Shown here: positions 48,101 to 60,100 of the stretch, piece after piece
How positions within the stretch are numbered: position 1 is the first letter of the stretch
Layout of the letters: each line of letters starts with the position of its first letter
Source: Stictocephala bisonia
Taxonomy: Eukaryota > Arthropoda > Insecta > Hemiptera > Membracidae
Direction: 5' to 3'
NCBI GenBank assembly: GCA_035578905.1
Contig: JAQJVL010000161.1
Span: 620,001-684,000, forward strand
DNA length: 64,000 nt
Program-made: the position numbers and the translations under genes
Notes under the pieces: generated by a model
The model's input: only the letters and a program-made list of their open reading frames with translations
What the model was told of the DNA's origin: nothing
Databases searched by the model: none

Positions 48101-51100
48101 TTGACAATTGATCTCTTAAAGATAAATGAACTATTAATTATTAAAGTAAAAGTTACTTGGTCTAGGAAAGTAACAATGATGTTCCTCAATGGCAGTACTA
48201 CCTGGTCTGGTAGTTCCAGCTGGTGAGCAGTCCTAGACTCTCAATGTCTTTTCCCCCAGTGTACATAGTTATAACTCCATCTGCAGTGTCTGACATGTTG
48301 CGCTGAAAACAATTATAACTCATATAACCTGATGAAAAAACTTCTAACAGAAGTTTGGAAGTGACTTCAACAATATGGACTAAAATATGAATTACGGATT
48401 TGAAATTGGAATTACTAATTTACTTAAGTGAAAAATATTTTAAAATTGTATAAGAAAAGTAGAAACGTCTTCTCTGGATAGTTGCTCTATTTAGGTTAGA
48501 TGGGTAGGAGTATAACACTTCACTGTGTCTTATGGGGGGCTTTTAGAAACCTTTTACTGTCATTTATAATAAAACAGTATTTCCCAAATATTTTCTTCTA
48601 TCTTCAATATCTAGATTGGTTGGCAGTAGCTTTGTTTTTCCACTTTTCCTTATCTTGAGTTATTTTCAATTCTGGCTAGGATTTTCAACCTAGATCTTAC
48701 CTTATCTGTGTTATGTTATGTTAGGTTAAACGGCACTAGGCCAGGAATTAGTATATTGGAGAGATAGGACATCAGCAAACTTACCTTAAAAGACAAGTTC
48801 ACTAACATCAGAGTAGTAGTCACAAACACAAAATAAACACAATCTCACAAATTTTCAACACCACTGGATTTTCTTCAGGTGAGTAGAGATTTTAAGGTAA
48901 GTTTGCTGATGTCTTATCTGTGTTATGTAATTGTGTGTACGACTCCTTCTGGTATTATAATATAAACTTCCAAATTATAATATAACAAATTTTATGTTGG
49001 AGTACATGGCCCAAAATATTACTAACCATGTGTCACATCATAATATAGATGATCCAAAAAAAGTTGCAAAATAAAATTATGAATTTTGATTAAGAAAGCC
49101 AATAATTTATTTTATTGTGGTTTGTTACAAACAAAAGCATAAAAAATGTTATCAACCATTAACTGGAGGTGGCTTAACTTCAATTTATTTTATGGTGCCC
49201 ACGATCCAACAATGGATAGCATTCTTACATGCCACTAATCAATGCAGCGTCTGTTTGGATATTTTAGCCCAGATTTTTGGATTAGAAAACTGATTAATTG
49301 CAATACATGTCAGACCCTTCAGTTTGTTTGATTACTTTTCTGTTTTGAGTTCTCTCCTTGGGAGTACTCACACATTCCTGAAATACCTCAGTCCAAATCC
49401 TAAAAGGCATGTTCTTTAAAATTTTCTTTAATAGTTTATTATATAAGGAACAAAGGAACATTCTGTTAGTCCTTAAAATTAATTTTAGTTTGTGGTAAAA
49501 AAGTGTGTGCATGTTAGCTGGTTTGCCAAACACTGTGTATATCGTCTTCATTTTAGTTTTTGTTTTTCAATATACTGTATACAATTAATTATTTAATTAA
49601 ATGTAATGGCAAATCATGTCCTTGTGGGAGTTTCAATAAGAATCATCAGATCAATGACATTTCAGCCCTGAGTATAGTTGGTATGCCAAATTTGGTCATA
49701 TGATTTTTCTCAATATGGAAAAATCAAAATTTAATGTTTACCCTAGATATTGATTTCTCCTACACATGACAAGTTTCCATCTAATACATTTTTTTCTGCT
49801 TATTTATTTATTTTTTCTCTCAGTAAATGTGTTTACACTCGTGTTTCTTCAAAAGAAAAAGATAGAAGCACTAAAGTCCTTTTCATGAAAATCCAAAGGA
49901 AGTGGTGGATGGTATTACCATAGGCGAGATTAAAAATTAGTTTTTTAGTTAAAAACAGGAATGCATTAACTTTTGCACTGGGTAAGTCTGTTTAAAGTTA
50001 CGGTATATAAGTTTACAAAAACCAAGAACCATTTCTGTTATCATAGTTTTCTGGTAATGTATTGTGTCTTAAAAACTCAAAATATTAGAAATAAGTTTAT
50101 CTTTGTCACATGCATTTTCAATACATTATAGTTTTTCTTCATAAACGTTTTTTACATTTAATACTTTTTACTAACTTTTTTTGTAACTTTAGTAATACTG
50201 ATAAGTTACAATTTTATACAATCAATAAATTGTAAGTTTTGAATGTAATAACCTGGAAAACCATGGAAAAAATTTTTAAAGTTTCCATCTCACTCTGTCT
50301 ATTATCTCTGACTGAGTAATTTTCCTAAAATATTTGCTGAAATCATAAGACGGACTCTCCTAAATTAATAACAGAATACATGACTCAAGCTAAGAGTATG
50401 TGTGAGAGATTTTTAATCTCAGAGAGTTTGATGTGTCGTGTAAACGGGGCCGAGAGTAAGCTCTCGAACACTCTCCAAGAGTAATCATATGCTCTTCTGA
50501 GTGTCTGTGCCTCGACAGATGAGACTTGTAGCCTAAACAGAATCATTCTCCCACCAAGTGTCACCCGCCACTACTCTTGCTAAATAAAAACTATATCGAC
50601 ATTGCTGGGACAGTTTGGTCGATGAGAGTACTCCCCCAAGTCAAATTTTACATGTACAGTGGAACTGACCCATCCGTCCACCCTTACACATACAGTGGTA
50701 CTGTTGTGGTGTTGGACAAAAGCTTGTAATATAAATACACATTTGTCATGTTTAATATTTAGTCACTTTTGGTCCAATGGACATCATCCATCTCAGGTAC
50801 AGTAATGTTGTGTCATTTCTATATTGCTGTGGATCCTCTATGACAAGTTCCTAAATAAAAGACTAAATAAGATTGTTGAATACACCAAATCTATCTTGCC
50901 TTCTCACCTCACTTCTTACTCAACACAAGAGTGTTTGCCCTATTTTTTTCTTGACGACAAAAAGAATTAAATGTACAGCTTCTGCTTGTAGATGCTCTTC
51001 TATTGCATTGACTGTGTAGCAGATGACTACAGTAAAAACTTTCGCGCTATATCACTGTACTACATGTAAATGCTTCCATCGGCTAGTCTCAGAAGATTCT

Positions 51101-54100
51101 CACACAACTCTTGATATATCTCACAGTAAACTGTCTGAAAAATTTGTTAATAGTGTAAAGACTTCACTGAGTAGCTGTTGAGAATACCGAACTCTATAAG
51201 AGTACAAACTTGTTCACTAAGCTTTACATAAAAACGTTAAGTTTTATGAATTTTTCCACAGCTAAGCTGCTTGATTTAATATTTGTGTTGATATAAAAGA
51301 GAATTTAATTTACCATACTTTTAAATTACCTTAAATTTTCGTTACACAAATTTGAAACAGGCATGAATATTTATTGAGTCATTACAACCTGCAAGCAGAA
51401 ATATTTTAAATCAAGAAGTCTGTACATAGGCTATCTATTGTTGTTTAAAAGTCTTTTGATAACATTGAATTGTTCATGATGACTGTAAATTTGTTGGCAA
51501 TTTCCAATGGTTTGTGTTTAAAAAAAATAACATTCCGACAAATACAAAAATTACTGTTGTCTTCTCAGGTGTTACTGTTGTATATGAAGTTAATTTATAG
51601 TTTCGACAGCTGAATTAAAATACAGTATTATTATAATTATTATCATATATTTTGTTTTTATTTTGGCAATCTGGATTGTAAATAAATGTGCTCAGTTCAT
51701 AATTCACTATTTAGTGGTTTCTTTTTAAAACTTCTATTAAAATAATAATAGAATATTATAATGGCGACGAGGATGGGATAAAAATAATACCATAATGCCT
51801 AGAAAACAAAAAGGATCAGAATTTGTGATGTTTCAGATAAAACTGATTTAAAAGAAAACCATACGTGACAGCCTAGCAAAATTCCAAGTTTAGAAGATTC
51901 TAACTGCTCATGGCAGCATTATTGTCGGAGGTTGTTAAACAAGTTTGAATTAACCAATATATCAGATGAGAAGAAAGTTTTAGCGCTCTTGGAAGGAATT
52001 GGAGAACAAACCTATGCTAAGGTAAGCGATATTTGTTCACCTGATTTTCCAGAAAGCAAAACTTTGGACCAGCTTTTGGATATTTTAGCTAAGCATTTCA
52101 ATCTAGATTCAAATAAGTACGCTGAGAGAGTTAAGTTTCATGCACGATTGCAAAACCGAGAAGAATCTATCAAAGCTTTTTCGATGGATCTTAAACGTCT
52201 ATCAAGGTTTTGTAAATTTCCATCTGAGTGGTTAGATGAGGCTTTGTGTACACAGTTTATTATCGGAGTTAAGGATGAACAACTTAGGTTGAATTTATTT
52301 TTTTAGAAAACCTTAATTTTTTTAAGGCAATAGAGTACAGTTTGACTTTTGAGAGCAGTATTAGAGCTAATTTGAACCTTAGATCTAAACCAACTACAAA
52401 TGAAACAAATTTTGAAACAGGGTATTGAAACTCAAACCAACATCAAAATCATTTAGTAAGGGAAATAAAAAGTGTCAGCTGTGACAGTACTGATCATTTC
52501 AATGATAAGTGTCCATTTCTTAAATCTAAACGTTTCCGTTGTGGAAAAATTGGCCATATATTATGATCTTGTAAGACAAAACTTCCCTATTCTGCTCAAC
52601 AGTTAGTTGATAAGGTTGACGAAGAATGTTATAAAGTACAGGACACAGAGTCTAAAATTTGGAAGAACAAACACGTTCTAACGGCACCCGTGCAGCTAGG
52701 GAAGGGTAGAGAGGTTTTTCAGATTGATACTGGAGCTTCAGTAATTTTGATTAGCAAGTCTAGGTTCTACAGTTTGTTTCCACGTTACAAACTCCAGCCA
52801 GCAGATATTAATTAAAAAACTTACACAAAAGAACATGTAAAACTTTTAGGTATGGCCACAGTTTTAGTTACAGTGAACAACCATAAAAAATTGGTAAATA
52901 TCTATGTAGTCGATGGTAATTTTGGTAGTATGTTTGGTTTAGAATGGTTGTGGGAATTCAAACTAAACTGGCACGAAATGTTTTCTAATCAACTAGTCAA
53001 CAAGTGTCTACTAGTGGGGAAGATAAAAGATGAGCCCGAACAAACTAAGAGATTACAGCAACTATTGGAAACAAACAAGGAAATGTTCAATCCTGGGGTT
53101 GGCAAAATAAATAATTTTGCTATCCGCTTGTCGGCAGGGCCGCCCAGAGACTTTTGGTGGCCCCGGGGCAAAGTTTACCATGTGGCCCCTTCCTTCACTT
53201 CAAAATAAATTTAATTACTTTCATTGTCAAATATACCATAATTGATATTTTACTTTTAGCACATTCTACAATATTCTTACCATCTCTTTCGTTAGATTAC
53301 TATTGTAATTAAGATTCTTGTTCATGGACGTTTTCTCAGGGCTAGCTACGAAGCTCCGGTAAGTTTTTCTCTAATTATCATATAATTTAAAAACATTTCC
53401 GTATGTATTACCGCTACAGTAACATCAATCTCTTATAACAAAACTGCTATTCTTTAATATTAAATAAATAATAACGAACCAAGCAATGCCACAGTCAGTT
53501 GCATAGTTGGGCGCAGCAGCTCTTCGATTGCCAGTTGAGGAGCCATCCTCGCCAATGATATTAGCTGTGGGTGAGGGAGGGAGGGGCCAATAAATTTGTA
53601 TAGGCCACTTGGCTTCGCTAGCTAAAGAGCAAGTTTAGACTGAGAGTGGCCGAATGTTTAGGAAGTAAAATAATTTGGCGAGCGCGAACATCTAGTGCTT
53701 TCAAAACAGTCAATTGAAAGTTGAGAGGTTATGTTATTGTTTTCAAAACAGGTTGTAGACCACTGGGTACGTAGCTTATTGATGTTGGACATTAAAACAT
53801 CTATTTTATACTTGTGATTTTAGTTTGTCTTTGTGCTAAACTTTAAAACTATTCAATTTTTATTTCACAGGCATAAAAGGCATTTTGTACCAACTCAATT
53901 TTCTCAGCATAAAACACAGTAAAATTTATATATGTCAAATTGGACACTACATCATTGATGTACATCACAGTGTACACGTCCGTACAGTGACAGTGGTATT
54001 GACACACCCACACACCCATTCACGAACAGTGGTATTGACCTTCCCGCTCAACAATACAGTGAAGTGAAATCTTAGTTAATTTCACTTATCACGCAACAAA

Positions 54101-57100
54101 CAATAAATAAATACTTAATTAATGATTGTCAAAAATATAAATGGCTTACTCGTTCGTCAGTGACAGCAAAAAATTATGAAAACTATTTTGATTGGTCGTA
54201 GATTTTGCTATGTTAATGAATGACAACATTAATCAATTATGCTATTTGTTTGGGAACAACCCGTACGTGGGCATAAATGGTTTTTAATCAAGAGCTACCC
54301 TACTGAGTATGTTGAGAATACAACCCTGTTCCTGTTACAGTTTCGGGGTAAATTAAACCAGACAATAAAAGAGTTACAACGTTAAATGTCACAAAATAAA
54401 TATTATTCAAAAGGAGTTGTACAAATCTTAACAATGATGAAGATGTTTTATCTATTAATGGTGTACTTAAGAGCTCCTCTTTTCATTAAGACCTATGTCA
54501 TAATATTTTGGTAAAATGTCTTTACGAACATCCATGTCATAATAACTAGTAAATTTAAAATGTCAAAGGAAACATTATAGTATAGAGAAACTAAAAAAAA
54601 TGCATGTACATTAAACTCTGGTTAACCGGTTAAATATGATGGAAGGTGAATCCGGATAGTACAGAACGTAACAACATTATAATTTTTAGACAAGATTATG
54701 CCACGCAATTCCTCCCGCGATAGCGTAGGGCAAGTTGAATGTAATGCATCATACACACATATTGTTGCACATCCGGTAAGCGAGCGGTGATGTTGTTGTA
54801 TGCATATTTACCAGATTTAAGTACCTTGAAATCTACTGAAAATTTAGTGGTTTCATCGTTAATTTATTCTTTTTATACTGTAAAAATATATAATTTACTT
54901 TGCAGTATATTACAATACTATATTGAAACATTTATAGTCTATTTTTATTAATTTCAATAAAACGTTACCTACCCCCATAAATTACTGGGCCTAAACTTTA
55001 GCTTTTTGTTCTCTCAAAATCTGAAAATGGAATATGAATCATAGCAAATTAAATTAATTGATAATTATAGTAGTTTACTAGGAAATCCAAAAGCCGCATT
55101 AAATTACAGAAATTCACTCTATAAAATACAACAATAACAAAATATTTCTTTACTGGACGACAGTAAACAAACAGACTAATGATTGACGATGTCCCCGATC
55201 TACCCTTCATGACAATTAATTGAACTCTTCCAGCCACGTTGTTACAACATTGTATATTTTGCCTGCGGGTTTTTTGGGTGCAAAACACAGTTACTAGTGA
55301 AATACGACTACTATTTCTTAAATTTATTGCATATATTGAAAAATTTCACTAAATTACTACAAAGAGGAAAGAGTGCAACGTTACCACGTTCGAACGGAGT
55401 GCCGCCACCTACTACCAGCTTTGAAACCAAGTTTGTAAGAACCTTTTCTCATAAAGACTTTTCGACCTTTTTAAAATGTGTTTACTTTAATTTTGTTTGC
55501 TTATTTAATTGTGTTGTTCTCAGGCTTCCACTTGTTTTATTACAATTTATTAATTTGCATACTTTAGGCCGCAGGTTACTGATCACTCGTTTTCACATTA
55601 TATAGATCTATTATTTTGCTACGATGAGTCAAGGGATTTTCGAAACACTAAATCAAGATTATTTATCTACATAAACAGAATTTGTGAAAAAATACAAATT
55701 AAGGATAAAAGCTTAACCAACAAACCATTACAAATGCAAATCAATTCGCAATTGCTGTATTATCTTAAGTTTATAATAGTGATATATCATAAGTAATGGT
55801 TTTGTAAGGATAATAACGTGACCAAGCGATTGATTTTCCTACCACTAAAAGCCAAGATAGAGTTGAATTTAGTACAAGTATAACAATTTTGTTTGAAGTA
55901 GTATATACTTTTGAAATTAAATTTAAAAAATAAAACATATAGAAACGTTCTTGTACACCTTGTATTAAACACGTCCAAAAACGGAGTTTTGAGTAATACA
56001 AATGTAAAGTTAATGGGTCTTTTGACATGTTTTATATAAATAGTGTACGAAAACAGGATATCTCATAGAGGTGGCCCACTGTCCACACCACTCAAGTATA
56101 TTTATATGTTCGCAAACTGAAATTTATATTTTGGTGTGTTCACAAGCTGCATGACTTTACACTTATTCGCAAACAAGACAACTGTTCACACACCAACCAG
56201 AGCGTATGCTGTCACACTATGTTGACCGCTGACACTCTTCAAAGACCAGAGTACAACTTGCTCCAAAAGGCTGCCTGGTTGCTATAAAACCAATGGTTTA
56301 GTTTAAACGTTTTAAAACTAAAACTGGAAGACTTATCTGGCCTAATATCACTTTTGATATTTTGATAAGGCCTGAATCGTTTCTTATCTAGTAGATTATT
56401 AAGTATTTTCTTTTTTGTTGCATGAAATGTGGCCCCCCTGTGAACTAAGTCTGTGTGGCCCCGGGGCAATTTGCCTCTTTTGCCCCCCCCCCCCCTCTGG
56501 GCGGCCCTGCTTGTCGGTAAAGGAAGGTACAATTCCCACATACAGAAGAGCAAGGCCTTTAGCTTTAGCTTTGATTCCACGAGTTTCCAAAGAATTAGAT
56601 AGACTACAAAGAGAAGGTATCATTACCAAAGTGAACTTCTCTAACTATGCCACTCCTGTTGTCCCAATTATAAAGAAAGATGGATCTGTGGGGTTGTGTG
56701 GAGACTATAAGACTACTTTGAACAAAGTACTAAACATAGACGAAGAAAATATTTATTGACCTTGATAGGCAACAGCAGATACTATTCTAAAATTGATGTC
56801 ACCAAGGCTTATAATCAGCTTGAAGTTCATTCAGATGATCATTACTATACCACTATCAATACACATAAGGAATTATATCAGTACAATAGGTTACCATTCG
56901 TCATTGCTAACACTCCAGCAATTTGGCAAAGGACTTTCGAGCAGATTTTGAATGGAATTCAAAACGTTGTTATTTTTTACGATGACATAGCTATTGGAAC
57001 AGAGACAGCAGAAGAACATTTGGATACATTGGGGTGAGCGTTTGATAAGTTAAATCTCTTTGGTATCTGAATAAACGAAAAAATAGTCATTTTTCAATAA

Positions 57101-60100
57101 GTCTATAGACTATTGTGGCTTCAAACTAAGTGAAAAAGGAACACATGCAATGAGATAAAATCAAAGCAATTATGTCTATAAGACAACCTAAATCTGTCAC
57201 CGAAGTGAGGTCATTTTTGGGTTTGGTCACTTTTTACGGACAATTCATTCCCAATTTAAGTTCTATGGCATCCACCACTTTAAGAACTACACACAACAAT
57301 AGGATCAACTGCGGCAAGACTTTTCATTGGAAGAGAACTAAGATCTTGATTGGACTTAGTTCAGCCAGATCAACAGAAGAAGACAAATATGCGACAAAAC
57401 AACAATGCATATCGAAAGTTCAAAGAAGTAGAAAACATTTTAGTTCGCTTGTATGGACTAAACAATAAATGGAGAATTGGTGTAGTTACCAAGAAATTGG
57501 GAGCGCTCCAGTACTTAGTTACCGTTGATGGTATAACGCACAAACGACACGTTGACCAATTGAAGAGTATTGGTCCGCAAACTCATGATTAAGAGGGAGG
57601 AGTGTTGTATATGAAGTTAATTTATAGTTTCGACAGCTGTATTAAAATACAGTATTATTATAATTATTATCATGTTTTGTTTTTGAAATCTGGATTGTAA
57701 ATAAATGTGCTCAGTTTATAATTCACTATTTAGTGGTTCATTTTTAAAACTTCTATTACAATAATAATAGAATATTATAATTACATACTACCTTATCCTG
57801 AATTTCAAATAACCCCTTAGCGTGTTTTTGCAATATATGATACATCATTGTCTATTAACTCTTTTAAGGCCAGCAAGTTTTTGGAATGATGTCGCTTGAA
57901 GGCCAGCTTTTAAATGGGTACTTGTACCTTAAAGGCTAAGGAATTTTTCAGTTTCAGAGCATTGTTCTAGTTAAAAAATCACAGTACTCTTATTTTTAAT
58001 ATATATGAATCAATTCTATATCTATGTTTTTGTCATGAGTTACCTAGACTCAGATAGCAGTGTCCAAAACAAAGAAAATGATTATTGTATTTACACTAAC
58101 GTATACATAACTCACATAAATATCCACAGTTAAATAATCTTACAGTAATTGCAAATACACTATTTTAAACAAAAACCATTCAACAATAAATATTACATCC
58201 TACGTTTATAATTTTCAAAACAACAATACAATAATAATAAAAATTACCTCGTAATACCAGCCAAATTTGTCATAAGGAGGGAAATCGGGAAGATAGCGTC
58301 GTAAGTCAGAGTTCTGTAACAACTGGTCTTCAAAACCATTGAATATTAGTTCCTCCGCAGTTTTAGAGATAACAAGATTACCTTCTTCACAAAATATTCC
58401 ATCTACAATGGCTGTTTTATTACCCAAGTCGTGACACCTTGATCCCAGGGTCTATAGAGATTATAGGCATATAAAAACAACAGATGTTTATTCTGTTAAT
58501 TTATAATATTTCTCATGCTAAATACTTTGGCATATAGATTAAAAGTGTATTGGAAACTGGTTGCCACGAACTAAAAATATTTATGACTGTTAGTTAAACT
58601 GTTTGTGGCTGGCCTAAAATACAACAGACTAGCCAGAAATACCAAGTCATTTTTAAGGATTTTGCAGGCCCTCAGGAAAATGGCTAAATTTTGATAACCA
58701 TAAATAGTTTTTTCTTGAATCCTTTTTTATTTGATAGTATATAAAATGGTCTTTCAAATTATATGAATTTTAGCTGTAAATGTGTGCAGATAAAAATTAA
58801 ACAACTTTTAACTTAAAAGTAAATTTTAAAAAGTTTTCAAACCACCATAACCCATGTTTAAAAAATACTGAGACGTAAACCAACATACTTTTTGTCCAGA
58901 ATATGTTTCATAACCACTAGAACAAGTTTCATTAAGGAGAACATTTACTGTAAGGCACAACTGACATTTGTTCTCAGTTCACACAAAATCTTTAAAACCA
59001 TAATTTTCAAGCAATGTTGGTACTGTCACACTAATCATGCAGAAAATAACTCTGTTCAAGGTATAAACAGAGTATATAAAAGAGAATATAAACAATAAAA
59101 GTATCAGGCTGATTACAAAGACAATGTAAACAGAACAAAGAACAACGTAAATACAACTTGGCTGACATAAACAGCTGTTGTCTATACATGACAGTTGTAG
59201 GGACCTTTCATCAGATGGAAGGATGAAAGAAGAAAGTAAATCACCAATAAGTTATAAACAAGAGAATAAGTTTAAAACAGTCTACTAAAGCATCTCATAG
59301 CAAAACAGATTATGTACAGTATAAGATGTATTGTATTGTGTTCCAATAATGTCTTATACAATATACATTATCTACTCTTCGTATACTCATTTAAGTGAAA
59401 CATGTAACAAGAGGGAAAGAGTAGAACAAAGCAGCAAAATGAGATTTTAACTACATATTATGGGAAAGGTGATGAGAAAGGGCTAAACATTGAAAATTAA
59501 GGACACACATAAAAGAGAGGGCAGGAAGGAGTTATTCAAGTGGTATGATATGGCACATGGGTAAATAATGAAAGAGGATGGATTGGCAAGGCGATTGAGT
59601 AGATGAGGGAATATACAAAGAAAGGAAAACTGGGGAAAACAGAACGTTGAGGGAAATGGGTAAGAAAAAGATCAAGGAAAATATGGAAAAATAAGTTAAT
59701 TACGAGGTTGACAGAAGGAGAGTCAGGAGGGATGAAATCAAAAGGGAAGTATCCTAAGATTTTAGATGATGGAGAGGACTTGTTAACATCGAGGACACGG
59801 TTAAAAACTGGAAGAGGATTAACATATACATGTAAGTAAAATTTAATTTATTAATATTAATTATTTCAGCTTGAAGTTTATTTGTGAATGAAATCAGCAT
59901 TATTCTTCTGAATAAGGCTACTTTTATCAATGAAATTATTTTGTTTGATTCTACAATTTTCAGAAAACTAGAATATTGATTAAAAATGACTAGTTTCTTT
60001 TGAGTTAGTGAAATTAGTATTGAAGTATCACAATCATCTGTAATTATTAAATAAGATAAATTTATTCTCATTACAATACCATGGCAACTGGATTTAGGTT

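Larger units (their letters stand above)
51576..57780 (+). mobile_element. Ty3/Gypsy LTR retrotransposon, internally deleted, split by a hAT element
   Basis: Two LTRs (51576-51761 and 57603-57780), a 4-bp target duplication TTAC on both sides, a primer binding site directly after the 5' LTR and a purine tract before the 3' LTR. Without the hAT insertion the element is about 2.8 kb, too short for a complete Gypsy. Gag, protease, RT and an integrase C-terminus remain, but RNase H and the integrase core are deleted near 57345. There is no sign of env. Confidence 0.88.

Noticed and set aside
56415..56517. First third of the open frame at 56415-56759 as Gypsy protein
   Set aside because: It is hAT terminal sequence; the Gypsy RT frame resumes only after the target duplication at 56517.
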